This document shows, piece by piece, positions 8,791 through 16,677 of a stretch of DNA of 64,000 nt. The notes under the pieces are model-generated. The model was not told the origin of the DNA, did not search any database, and worked only from the letters and a program-made list of their open reading frames with translations. Source of the DNA: CAZWKX01 sp964633975 (GTDB lineage Bacteria; Actinomycetota; Acidimicrobiia; Spongiisociales; UBA11373); assembly GCA_964633975.1 (NCBI GenBank), contig CAZWKX010000005.1, positions 1-64,000 of the forward strand, given 5' to 3'. How positions within the stretch are numbered: the first letter of the stretch is position 1; the number at the start of each line of letters is the position of its first letter. The translations under genes were made by a program, and so were the position numbers.

Positions 8791-10317
8791 ATGCTCCTGC
8801 ACGATCTCGTGATGACATCGGAGGCCGTGCGTTTGACTTCCTCGCGCTCGGCCAAGATCGAGCTGCTGGCCGCCTACCTGAGGAGTCTGGGCGACGACGA
8901 GATAGCGCTTGGTGCGTCGTTCCTCGCCGGGGAGCGCCCGCTGAAGCGCCTGGGCATCGGGTGGCGGACCCTCGAGGAGGTGCAATCGACTCCGGCCTCT
9001 CCCCCACCCACGCTGACCATCAACGAGGTCGACACCGTGCTGCGCCAAGCGGCCGCGGCATCCGGCCCGGGAAGCACGACGCGACGTATCGAAGCGCTCG
9101 AATCGCTGTTCAACCGCGCCACCGAGCCGCAGCAGGGTTTCCTACAAGCCCTGATACTGGGCGAGCTGCGCCAGGGCGCCCTGGAGGGCCTGGTCGTCGA
9201 AGCGATCGGCCGCGCCTTCGAGACACCGACCGACGCGGTGCGCCGTGCCCTGATGGTGAGCGGCGACCTGGGAACGATTGCCACGGCGGCCCGCAGCGGA
9301 GGGCGGGAAGCGCTCGGGCAATTCTCACTAACCCTGTTCCGTCCACTACGGCCGATGTTGGCGCAGACGGCTCCCGACCTGGATGCGGCCTTGGCCAGGC
9401 TGCCCTCGGCGGCTCTCGAAGCCAAGATCGACGGGGCTCGGACCCAAGTGCACCGGGACGGTGAGCAGGTCGCCGTGTACACACGGACCCTTCGAGACAT
9501 CACCGCTCAGGTGCCCGAGGTAGTGGAGGCGGCACGTTCCGTTCCGGCACGGCGACTGATCCTCGACGGTGAGGTGGTAGCGCTGCGACGCGACGGCAGG
9601 CCTCATCCCTTTCAGGTGACCATGGGCAGACTGGGCGGCAAGATGAGCGCCGATGCGCCGTACCTGCCCCTCACGCCGCTCTTCTTCGACTGCCTCCACC
9701 TCGACGGCATGGATCTCATCGATCGCCCCGGTGCTGAGCGTTTTGCGGCCCTAGAGGCTCGTTTGCACCCGGCGCTGCTGGTGCCCCGGGCGGTGACCCA
9801 TTCTGCCGATGAAGCCGCCGCCTTCTACGAGCGAGTGCTCGACCTGGGGCACGAAGGCGTGATGGTCAAATCACTCGAGGCGAAGTACGAGGCGGGCCGG
9901 CGCGGGGCCACATGGCTCAAGGTGAAGCCGGCGCACACGCTCGATCTGGTGGTGCTGGCCGTCGAGTGGGGAACGGGCCGCCGGCGGGGCCGGCTGAGCA
10001 ATCTGCACCTCGGGGCACGGGATCCCGACGCCGGTGGATTCGTCATGCTCGGCAAGACCTTCAAAGGGCTCACCGACGAGATGCTGGAGTGGCAAACCCG
10101 GAGGTTCCTCGAGCTGGAGACGCACCGTGAGAGACACGTCGTCCACGTGCGGCCGGAGCAAGTCGTCGAGGTGGCCTTCGACGGGGTGCAGGCATCACCT
10201 CGCTATCCGGGTGGCGTCGCGTTGCGTTTCGGCCGGGTCAAGGGCTACCGGCATGACAAGACGGCCGACGACGCCGACACGATCGACGCGGTGAGGGCCC
10301 TCCACGCAGGCCCATGA
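8791..10317 (+). CDS. lig: ATP-dependent DNA ligase
   Basis: Joins nicks in duplex DNA using ATP. The 508-residue protein has an N-terminal helical DNA-binding domain (FLAGERPLKRLGIGWRTL), then the nucleotidyltransferase motif I EAKIDGARTQVH with adenylated Lys near residue 212, LILDGEVVAL (motif III), LFFDCLHLDGMDLID, GHEGVMVKSLEAKYEAGRR (motif IV) and WLKVKPAHTLDLVVLA (motif V), followed by an OB-fold domain. This is the actinobacterial and archaeal-like LigB type, accessory to NAD-dependent LigA. The start is supported by a leaderless-type -10. Confidence 0.95.
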   Translation: MLLHDLVMTSEAVRLTSSRSAKIELLAAYLRSLGDDEIALGASFLAGERPLKRLGIGWRTLEEVQSTPASPPPTLTINEVDTVLRQAAAASGPGSTTRRIEALESLFNRATEPQQGFLQALILGELRQGALEGLVVEAIGRAFETPTDAVRRALMVSGDLGTIATAARSGGREALGQFSLTLFRPLRPMLAQTAPDLDAALARLPSAALEAKIDGARTQVHRDGEQVAVYTRTLRDITAQVPEVVEAARSVPARRLILDGEVVALRRDGRPHPFQVTMGRLGGKMSADAPYLPLTPLFFDCLHLDGMDLIDRPGAERFAALEARLHPALLVPRAVTHSADEAAAFYERVLDLGHEGVMVKSLEAKYEAGRRGATWLKVKPAHTLDLVVLAVEWGTGRRRGRLSNLHLGARDPDAGGFVMLGKTFKGLTDEMLEWQTRRFLELETHRERHVVHVRPEQVVEVAFDGVQASPRYPGGVALRFGRVKGYRHDKTADDADTIDAVRALHAGP

Positions 10318-10385
10318 GCGCGCACCCGTGCTACCGGGCATCTCGGTTGTCTAATGCCGGCCTGAAAACGCCTGGCCTCTGGTGC

Positions 10386-10952
10386 CTAGTTGAGTGAGGG
10401 GTGCGGCGGGAAATCGGCGAAGAACGCCAGGTGGCCGTGCTGCCGCCGCAGCACGGTGCGCCACAGGTCCACCGGCTCACCGGAAAAGGGGTCGTCGGGC
10501 CGCGAGTCGAGAATGAACCAGTCGCCGGAGGCCACTTCAAAGTCGAGCTGGCCGTCCGTCCACCCCGCATATCCGGCGAAGACTCGTAGGGACTCGAGAG
10601 CACCGACCTCGTCGCCCGGCGTTACCGACAGATCCAGGAGCCCGAGCCGATCGTCTATCGGAGTCCAGGTATCAGACTCGGCTCGGCCGGCGTATTCGGG
10701 CAGGAGCCGGGCCAACGCCACCGCCATCTCCGGCTCGACCGGGCCGCCCACAAAGACGACCTCGGGGCCCGCGAGAGCTTCGACCCAACCGGGAAGCAGG
10801 TCGCCCACCGGAAGTTCGGCAGGGCGATTCAGGATGAGGCCTAAAGCCCCGTCGTCATCGTGGCGGCACACCAGCACGACGGCGCGCCAGAAGTTCGGAT
10901 CGATGAGCCCGGGCCCGGCCACCAAGAGCCTGCCCTCGAGCGACACGGCCAT
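10386..10952 (-). CDS. YqgE/AlgH family protein (UPF0301)
   Basis: The 188-residue product begins MAVSLEGRLLVAGPGLIDPN and contains FWRAVVLVCRHDDDGALGLI, NRPAELPVGDLLP and FVGGPVEPE, the conserved N-terminal half of the YqgE/AlgH family, ending with the GWTDGQLDFEVASGDWFIL segment. Its molecular role is not established; the family is named for a reported effect on alginate synthesis in Pseudomonas. ATG 10952 is the start because homology begins there. It is divergent from the membrane-protein gene at 11013 across 60 bases. Confidence 0.9.
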   Translation of the reverse strand: MAVSLEGRLLVAGPGLIDPNFWRAVVLVCRHDDDGALGLILNRPAELPVGDLLPGWVEALAGPEVVFVGGPVEPEMAVALARLLPEYAGRAESDTWTPIDDRLGLLDLSVTPGDEVGALESLRVFAGYAGWTDGQLDFEVASGDWFILDSRPDDPFSGEPVDLWRTVLRRQHGHLAFFADFPPHPSLN

Positions 10953-10999
10953 GGCATCATCATGCCACCGAAGTCGAGCATGGCGCCATGACCAGCGGG

Positions 11000-11005
11000 T
11001 AGGGT
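11000..11005 (+). promoter_or_regulatory. -10 hexamer of flippase-like membrane-protein gene
   Basis: TAGGGT, then 7 bases (CTCGCAC), then ATG 11013. Leaderless arrangement inside the divergent spacer. Confidence 0.5.
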
Positions 11006-11012
11006 CTCGCAC

Positions 11013-12092
11013 ATGAGGACCGGTGAGGCCGCCGGAGCAAGGACCTCGAAGAGCCGGGCGCTCCGCATCTTCAAGACGGTGGCGCCGCTTGCCATTGCCG
11101 CCGTGCTGCTGGTCATCGTGCTGCCCCAGTTTGCCGAGTACGGCGACGTGTGGCGGCACGTGCGCTCGCTGACGTTTGCCGAAGTCGTCATCCTCATCGC
11201 CTTCTCCGCCTGGAACATTCTCACCTACCAGTTCGTGATGATGGCCGCCCTACCGGGGCTGAGCCTGAGCCAGGCCTATCACACCGGGCAGATCTCGACC
11301 GCGGTCACGAACACGCTGCCGGCCGGGAGCCTTGTGGGCGTCGGCGTCACCTATGCCGTGCTGGCGTCGTTCGGCCATGGGGCGGCGGCCATAGCCCTGG
11401 CCGCGGTGCTCACCGGGTGGTGGACCACACTGGCCAAGTTTGCCCTGCCTTCGGCGGCGCTGCTGATCCTGGCCTTTCGCGGTGGCACCGACGCCCGCCT
11501 CTTGTCGGCGGCTCTCACCGGGCTGGCCCTTCTTGTGGTCTCCATCGTGGCGCTCGTGTTCGTCACCACCAGCGATCGTTTCGCCCGCCTCATCGGCCGG
11601 ACTCTGGCGCGCTGGTACTCAAGGCTGAGACGCCTGGTCCGCAAGCCCCCGGTCGAAGGCTGGGACGAGCGTTTCAGCCATTTCCGGGAATCGAGCGCAG
11701 GCCTGCTGCGGCGCCGCTGGCACCTGCTCACCGTGGCCACCATCGTCAGCTACCTGTCGCTGTTCTGGGTGTTGCTCAGCGCCCTTCGGGTACTCGAGGT
11801 ACCTCCAAGCGTCATCTCGTGGCCCGAGGCATTAGGCGCTTTCGCCGTCGTCACCCTGGCTACGGCCGTGCCGATAACACCGGGCAGCCTCGGCGTCACC
11901 GAAGTCGGCATGGCTCTGGCACTCGAGATCGCCGCAGCCGATCCCCGCTACGACGCCGCGATCGTTGCCGCGGTTCTCCTCTACAGGGCCCTCACCTACT
12001 TCCTGCAGGTGCTGCTCGGGATCCTCTCCTACTTCCTGTGGAGATGGCACGTTAACCTGCCGGAGGACAGCGCCGAGAGCGCCGGCGTCTAG
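11013..12092 (+). CDS. Lysylphosphatidylglycerol synthase-like (UPF0104) membrane protein
   Basis: The 359-residue polytopic membrane protein has about eight hydrophobic segments, beginning with APLAIAAVLLVIVLPQF and VVILIAFSAWNILTYQFVMM. The signature region includes NTLPAGSLVGVGVTYAVLAS and TAVPITPGSLGVTEVGMALA, typical of the flippase-like transmembrane domain of MprF/LPG synthases. The cytosolic lysyl-transferase domain is absent, so it is a stand-alone flippase-like protein of unknown lipid substrate. Its TAG stop shares CTAG with the convergent msrA stop. Confidence 0.85.
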   Translation: MRTGEAAGARTSKSRALRIFKTVAPLAIAAVLLVIVLPQFAEYGDVWRHVRSLTFAEVVILIAFSAWNILTYQFVMMAALPGLSLSQAYHTGQISTAVTNTLPAGSLVGVGVTYAVLASFGHGAAAIALAAVLTGWWTTLAKFALPSAALLILAFRGGTDARLLSAALTGLALLVVSIVALVFVTTSDRFARLIGRTLARWYSRLRRLVRKPPVEGWDERFSHFRESSAGLLRRRWHLLTVATIVSYLSLFWVLLSALRVLEVPPSVISWPEALGAFAVVTLATAVPITPGSLGVTEVGMALALEIAAADPRYDAAIVAAVLLYRALTYFLQVLLGILSYFLWRWHVNLPEDSAESAGV

Positions 12093-12544
12093 CCGAATCG
12101 CTTCTCGTAGTACTGCTGATGGTAGTCCTCGGCCTGGTAGAACTCTGAAGCCGGGACGATCTCGGTGGCGATGGGGCAATCGAATCGGCCGGACGCCTGG
12201 AGTGTCTCGACCGAGCGCCGCACCGCCACCTCCTGCTCGGCGTTGTGCACGAAGATTACGGATCGGTACTGGGTCCCGACATCGGGGCCTTGGCGATTCA
12301 CTTGGGTGGGGTCGTGCACGCCCCAGAACAGCTCGAGCAGCTCCTCGTAGCTGATGATCTCCGGGTCGTAGGCAATCTCAACGGTTTCGGCGTGGCCGGT
12401 GCCGTTGCTGCAGACCGCCTCGTATGTGGGGTTCTCGGTCTCGCCTCCGGCGTAGCCGACACGAGTGTCGACGACGCCGTCGACACGACGAAAGGCATCC
12501 TCGACTCCCCAGAAGCAGCCTGCCGCGAAACTGGCCTTCTCCAT
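12089..12544 (-). CDS. msrA: Peptide methionine sulfoxide reductase MsrA
   Basis: Reduces methionine-S-sulfoxide in proteins. The 151-residue protein starts MEKASFAAGCFWGVEDAF, with catalytic Cys10 in GCFWG, and includes VGYAGGETENPTYEAVCSN, GHAETVEIAYDP, HDPTQVNRQGPDVGTQYRS and YHQQYYEKRFG. No C-terminal resolving Cys follows the last motif. Start ATG 12544 is preceded by GGGGAGAG at good spacing. The stop overlaps the convergent membrane-protein gene by four bases. Confidence 0.95.
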   Translation of the reverse strand: MEKASFAAGCFWGVEDAFRRVDGVVDTRVGYAGGETENPTYEAVCSNGTGHAETVEIAYDPEIISYEELLELFWGVHDPTQVNRQGPDVGTQYRSVIFVHNAEQEVAVRRSVETLQASGRFDCPIATEIVPASEFYQAEDYHQQYYEKRFG

Positions 12545-12668
12545 GCGCTCTCCCCGGTTGGGCAGGACCGGAGAGTATCTGACGCATCGACCTACACCAG
12601 TGTGTTTCCCCAGGTCCAGCGCTCTTGACACAGGGGTTACCTTGTGACCGTCGCCGTAGGAGACGTCA

Positions 12669-12881
12669 GTGGCCTGGCTCTGGACCGACACCCTTGCGTA
12701 CCTGCTGATGGAGCACGATGGTGTGGCTCCGGAGCTGCTCCGCGCCTGGATTCGGCGGCCGATGGGTGTCCGTCTCGCTGACGGTACCGATCCGCTGGCG
12801 CTGGCGCGCAGCCTGCTGGTGGGACAAGAGCCCGACGCCGACGCCGGAGCCACCGCGTCGGCGGTGGCACGGCGCACGTGA
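12669..12881 (+). CDS. Small hypothetical protein
   Basis: A 70-residue frame starting GTG 12669, preceded by GGAG six bases upstream. The product reads MAWLWTDTLAYLLMEHDGVA and continues with LRAWIRRPMGVRLADGTDPL, a reasonable globular composition with GC-rich third positions. I recognise no family. It occupies the space between msrA and the convergent DsrE gene, ending 3 bases before the latter's stop. Coding status rests on the ribosome site, composition and packing only. Confidence 0.5.
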   Translation: MAWLWTDTLAYLLMEHDGVAPELLRAWIRRPMGVRLADGTDPLALARSLLVGQEPDADAGATASAVARRT

Positions 12882-12884
12882 CAC

Positions 12885-13412
12885 TCAGACGAAGAGCATT
12901 TGGGCACCTTCGCTGAGCTTCAGGAATCGCGCCACGTTGATGGTCTCCTCGACCTCGTCGACGAAGTCGCCGCCGCTGAGCCCCATCATGTCAACCGACG
13001 CCTTGCAGGCCCACAGGTGGGCGCCGGCATCGGCAACGTGGGTGATGAACTCATGCACCGTGGGAATGTCGATGCCGGCGATCTTGCGCTTCATCATCCA
13101 TGAGGCCATGCTCGACATGCCGGGGAGAACCCCGAGCAGCTGCGGCATGGCGAGCGAAGTGCCGCCCATGCGCATGGCGGTGTTGCCCACCGGCGTAACG
13201 GTCAGCTTGTCGACCGTCTTCTTGCGGATGATGTCGAGCCCCCAGAAAGTGAAGAAGAGGTGCACCTCGATGCCTTCCTCCAGAGCGCCGTTGGCCATGA
13301 TGAGAGCCGGGTATGCCATGTCCAGCGTGCCCTTGGAGCAGATGATGCAGAGCTTGCGGTCGGTACTGTCGTCGAAATCGGGGGTGAAGAACCCCTCAGG
13401 TGCTGTCGTCAT
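12885..13412 (-). CDS. DsrE-like sulfur-transfer protein (DsrE/DsrF family)
   Basis: The 175-residue product contains RKLCIICSKGTLDMAYPAL, ALEEGIEVHLFFTFWGLDII, GMSSMASWMMKRKIAGIDI and AHLWACKASVDMMGL, matching the DsrE2-type peroxiredoxin-like family. The Cys in LCIICSKG and in LWACKAS are candidate persulfide carriers. Family members move sulfane sulfur between rhodanese, TusA and DsrC-type proteins in the cytoplasm. AGAAGGAG precedes the ATG at 13412. It is the last gene of a five-gene minus-strand run beginning at 16482, only 29 bases after the TusE-like gene. Confidence 0.85.
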   Translation of the reverse strand: MTTAPEGFFTPDFDDSTDRKLCIICSKGTLDMAYPALIMANGALEEGIEVHLFFTFWGLDIIRKKTVDKLTVTPVGNTAMRMGGTSLAMPQLLGVLPGMSSMASWMMKRKIAGIDIPTVHEFITHVADAGAHLWACKASVDMMGLSGGDFVDEVEETINVARFLKLSEGAQMLFV

Positions 13413-13441
13413 GTCGTCTGGCTCCTTCTGCCTGAAATGCC

Positions 13442-13759
13442 CTACACGCAGCCCTTGGGCTTGGGAAGCCCGGAAACGTACGCCATCTTGCGGGCCGGCT
13501 TGTTGGGGAACAGCTCGTAGAGCTGCTTCGTCGGCACACCGGCCGATGTCGACACCCGCCGCAACGTGGCGGTCTCTCCCTGTTCGGCGAAGTCGGCACG
13601 AAGGAACCGGATCACTGCCCAGTGGTCCTCCGTGAGCTCGTCAATGCCGATCTGGCGAGCCAGGAAGCGCGCTATCTCTTCGTTCCACTCGCTGGGATCG
13701 GTCATGAAGCCCTCTTCGTTGATGTGGACCTCTTGCCCGGCGATGGTCACGCTGGCCAT
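13442..13759 (-). CDS. tusE: TusE/DsrC family sulfur-relay protein
   Basis: The 105-residue protein has the DsrC fold sequence: INEEGFMTDPSEWNEEIA, LTEDHWAVIRFLR, TKQLYELFP and the C-terminal GLPKPKGCV, with Cys104 penultimate. True dissimilatory DsrC has a second Cys about ten residues earlier. Here that place reads KPARKMAYVSG with no Cys, so this is a single-cysteine TusE-like carrier that can accept a persulfide but not form the DsrC intramolecular trisulfide. AGGAGAAG precedes the ATG. It lies between DUF1641 and DsrE genes in the same run. Confidence 0.88.
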   Translation of the reverse strand: MASVTIAGQEVHINEEGFMTDPSEWNEEIARFLARQIGIDELTEDHWAVIRFLRADFAEQGETATLRRVSTSAGVPTKQLYELFPNKPARKMAYVSGLPKPKGCV

Positions 13760-13769
13760 TCGTCTTCTC

Positions 13770-14489
13770 CTATTCGTTGTCTGATTCGCTGCCTCCGGGC
13801 AGCGCGTCGAGTGCCGCCGGCTCGGCGAGCGACTCGAGAACCTTTAGTGCGCGGCTCATCCCGCGTCGTACCTGCGGGCTGCGCATGCGCCAAAGGAGCC
13901 GCAGCAGCCCGATCTCCTCCCCCTGCGTCTGCCGCATCCCCTGAGCCGCCCGCTGCACGAGCCGCATCATCTCAGGCTGCGTCAGCTCCTTCACCGTGTT
14001 GAGGATCAGAACGACGTTGTCCCCCAGCCGGACCAGGTCATGCTCGGTGAACGAAGTGACGACACGACCGAGCACGTTCCACAAGCCTCTGGCGAAGGCG
14101 AAGTAGCCCCTGCGCTCCATCTCGTCGAGGCGCGCCATGAGAGCGACGGCCACCTCTCCCGTGAGTGGGGCCAGGTCGGCGCCGAGCTGCTGGAGGCTCT
14201 CCACCTGGTTGAGGAGCGCCTCCAGATAGGGAAGGTCCCGCAGCAGCCGTTTGGCCAGCCGGAGCAAATCGGCCGGCTCGACGAAGTCGCGGACCTCGTC
14301 GAGCTCGCGGCTCGCGTACTCCAGTGCCTCACCGGCGATCGGGGCCAGGTCGGAGCGCAGCTCGTCCCAGCGCCGGCGGCGCTGCGCATGATCCCGGAGG
14401 AACTCGCCCAGCGACCCGACCTCGGCGGCCAGAGCATCGATTCTGGATTCGACGGCGTCGAGCCGGTTGGTGGCGGCGGTGGCGGCCAT
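13770..14489 (-). CDS. DUF1641 protein, coiled-coil, in sulfur operon
   Basis: The 239-residue product is largely helical. Residues 1-40 form a heptad-like segment (LDAVESRIDALAAEVGSLGE), followed by EPADLLRLAKRLLRDLPYLE and the DUF1641-like core LVRLGDNVVLILNTVKELTQ plus PEMMRLVQRAAQGMRQ. DUF1641 genes often sit next to sulfide:quinone reductase-like or formate-dehydrogenase genes; the biochemical role is unknown. ATG 14489 has AGGTGAG ahead of it and lies 5 bases after the flavoprotein stop, so translation is probably coupled. Confidence 0.8.
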   Translation of the reverse strand: MAATAATNRLDAVESRIDALAAEVGSLGEFLRDHAQRRRRWDELRSDLAPIAGEALEYASRELDEVRDFVEPADLLRLAKRLLRDLPYLEALLNQVESLQQLGADLAPLTGEVAVALMARLDEMERRGYFAFARGLWNVLGRVVTSFTEHDLVRLGDNVVLILNTVKELTQPEMMRLVQRAAQGMRQTQGEEIGLLRLLWRMRSPQVRRGMSRALKVLESLAEPAALDALPGGSESDNE

Positions 14490-14494
14490 CGAGC

Positions 14495-15721
14495 TCACCT
14501 CACCTTCCCGTACATCAGCATCTCCGCCGGGAGAGGTATCTGGCGGCCTCGCAGCAGGAGGTTCCAGTACACCCAACGGAACATCATCTTTCCCCAATGA
14601 TTCGTCACCGTCTCTTGGAGCAGCGAGAAGGGGCCGACACCGGGAAGGGGGAACTTGCCGGGCAGCGGCTCGGTGTCGTAGTTGAAGTCGATGAGCAGGC
14701 CCTTGCCGTGCCCCGACTCTATGAAACAATTGGAGTGCCCATCGAAGCGTTCCAGCATCTCGAGGCCTTCCACGTGCCTGGGGAAGTTCTCGGCGAAGAT
14801 CTCCACCGAGAAGTGCGCCACCGAGCCGGCCTTTGAGGTGGGGAGATCGGCAGCGTCACCCATGGCGAAGATGTTGGAGTAGCTCTTGGAGAGGAAGGTG
14901 TGCTTGTCGACCGGAACGTGGTTCAGCTCGTCGCCGAGTCCGGAACGGCCGACGACGTCGGCGCCCATATTGACTGGGACGGTGACGAGGAGGTCGTAGG
15001 GAACTTCGCGCTCGTCATACGAAACCAGCTTGCGGCTCCCGGTGTCGACCCGCTCGACGTAGAAATCCGTTTCCACCGCCACCCTCTTCTCCTCGAGGAT
15101 GTGCGACAGGTGGCTGGAGGCGATCGGCTTGGTGAAAACTCCGCCGAGAGGGGTGGCGAAAACCAGCTCCACCTGATCCCGGAGGCCCTTCTCGGCGAAC
15201 CACCAATCGGCGAGGAAAGTGAACTCGAGTGGTGCCACCGGGCATTTGAAGGGGGTCTCCATGATGTTCACCACCAGGCGCCCCCCTTGCCAGGTCTTGA
15301 GCCGTTCGGCCAGCGCCACTGCGCCCTCACGGCTGTAGAACTCGTGCACGGTATCGCGCCAGGCAGGGCCGTCGAGTCCCGGCGTCTCATCGGGCCGCGG
15401 GTGGGTTCCGGTGGCAACGACCAGGTAGTCGTATTCCAGCTTGGTCCCGTTGGCCAGATCCACCCGCTGCTTGTCGGGGTCGATGAGCTCGATGCCGGAG
15501 CAGACCGGTACGACTCCCTGAGGTATGAAGTCTTTGCGAGGGCGAACGACGTCGCTCTCCCTGTAGATGCCGAAGGGAATGAACAGGAACCCGGGCTGGT
15601 AGTTGTGGATCTCGTCCTGGTCGACGATCGTGATCTGCCATTCCTCGTCGAGCCGGGGCCGCAGCTTATTGACCACCATGGTCCCGGCCGTTCCGGCCCC
15701 CAGGACCAGAAGCTTCTTCAT
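14495..15721 (-). CDS. Sulfide:quinone oxidoreductase-like flavoprotein
   Basis: The 408-residue protein starts MKKLLVLGAGTAGTMVVNKL, a GxGxxG FAD-binding Rossmann motif. It continues with NYQPGFLFIPFGIYR, YDYLVVATGTHPRP, METPFKCPVAPLEFTFL and the second FAD motif FAMGDAADLPTSKAGSVAHF. Cys160 in FKCPVAP and a later Cys in HSNCFIESGHG match two of the three Cys used by sulfide:quinone reductases. Sulfide oxidation to sulfane sulfur with quinone as acceptor is the likely role. Its stop lies 5 bases before DUF1641 and its start overlaps the regulator stop by ATGA. Confidence 0.85.
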   Translation of the reverse strand: MKKLLVLGAGTAGTMVVNKLRPRLDEEWQITIVDQDEIHNYQPGFLFIPFGIYRESDVVRPRKDFIPQGVVPVCSGIELIDPDKQRVDLANGTKLEYDYLVVATGTHPRPDETPGLDGPAWRDTVHEFYSREGAVALAERLKTWQGGRLVVNIMETPFKCPVAPLEFTFLADWWFAEKGLRDQVELVFATPLGGVFTKPIASSHLSHILEEKRVAVETDFYVERVDTGSRKLVSYDEREVPYDLLVTVPVNMGADVVGRSGLGDELNHVPVDKHTFLSKSYSNIFAMGDAADLPTSKAGSVAHFSVEIFAENFPRHVEGLEMLERFDGHSNCFIESGHGKGLLIDFNYDTEPLPGKFPLPGVGPFSLLQETVTNHWGKMMFRWVYWNLLLRGRQIPLPAEMLMYGKVR

Positions 15722-16482
15722 GTCGGGCTTCCCTTCTCGCCGGCGAGCACGGCGATGGCCTCCAGCCGGCTCATCAAGATGCCTCGCTCGCTCGCCATGT
15801 GTGAGATGACGATTCCGACACGTGGGAGGAGTTGCAGCGCGCGGTTGCGCTCCTGGGGGGTGAGGTGGTGCACCTCCTCTATGTGCGCAGCGATGGTCTC
15901 GACGGGGGCTCCGGTCTCCGCGGCTATGGCGGCGACACCTGCCGCATCGGGCGGCCATTGGTCGGGGGCGACACCGGCGGCGATGACGACGCCCTTGAGC
16001 TCGTCCCCGACACGTATGAGGCTCCTGGCACAGAGGAACCCGAGGTGCGTCGGCTGCCAACGCGGCTCCAGATCCAGCTGCGAGGCAAGTGTCCTCCACC
16101 CGCCGGTGCACCGCTCCATCACACCGGGAAGGTGGTGCACCGCGCCGAAGAGGCCACATAGGTTGGTGACCTCGGTGACGACCTGGCCCTCCATGTCGGC
16201 CAGGATCACCATGGTTCCCAAGCTCTCGGCGATCAGGTCGGCCAGCGCCTGGGCAGATGCCGGCGGAAGCATGGTGAGAAGATCACCTGCCGGCCGCGGC
16301 CCGGAAACTGCGCTTGAGCCTCGCGAGTTGAGCCACTCCAGCACGAGATCTTCCCGAAACCGCCACTGCCGACCCACCTTGACGGCAGGGAGCCGGCCGT
16401 CCTCGGCCATCCTGTAGATCGTCGACTTGTCGACGCTCATGAACTCCTGAAGATCACGGGTAGTCAGCAGACGTGCCGCCAT
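15718..16482 (-). CDS. HTH (excisionase/MerR-type) regulator with PocR-type sensor domain
   Basis: Residues 6-42 (LLTTRDLQEFMSVDKSTIYR, VGRQWRF) are an excisionase-type winged HTH. Residues 75-215 resemble the PocR ligand-binding domain: ADLIAESLGTMVILADMEGQ, VTEVTNLCGLFGAVH, GWRTLASQ and THLGFLCARSLIRVGDELKG. The spaced cysteines could bind a metal or sense redox or sulfide, which is an inference. It heads the sulfur operon and is translationally coupled (ATGA) to the flavoprotein. AGGAGG precedes the ATG. An autoregulatory direct repeat lies just upstream. Confidence 0.82.
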   Translation of the reverse strand: MAARLLTTRDLQEFMSVDKSTIYRMAEDGRLPAVKVGRQWRFREDLVLEWLNSRGSSAVSGPRPAGDLLTMLPPASAQALADLIAESLGTMVILADMEGQVVTEVTNLCGLFGAVHHLPGVMERCTGGWRTLASQLDLEPRWQPTHLGFLCARSLIRVGDELKGVVIAAGVAPDQWPPDAAGVAAIAAETGAPVETIAAHIEEVHHLTPQERNRALQLLPRVGIVISHMASERGILMSRLEAIAVLAGEKGSPT

Positions 16483-16491
16483 CGGTCCTCC

Positions 16492-16553
16492 TGCATCCTA
16501 TGTAGTTTAGTGCACTCTATGCAGACTGTAGTAGCCAATACAGGACAACACAA
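16492..16553 (-). promoter_or_regulatory. Promoter and direct-repeat operator of the sulfur operon
   Basis: Reading the minus strand: -35 TTGTGT (16553-16548), 17-base spacer, -10 TACAGT (16530-16525), then two direct repeats CATAGAGTGCA (16521-16511) and CATAGGATGCA (16502-16492), 9 of 11 positions identical and 19 bases apart, just downstream of the expected start site. They end next to the AGGAGG of the regulator gene. This placement suits a repressor site, probably for the PocR-domain protein itself. Confidence 0.55.
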
Positions 16554-16677
16554 GGCATAGGATGTCGACAGGCTGCACCAGCGGTGGGCCAAATGACCGA
16601 ATGCCGAGCCCGTCGGGACTCTGCGGTCTCAAGGGGAGGCCGGATCCGGCGAACGCCTCCGCTCGCCGGCCCGTCCG

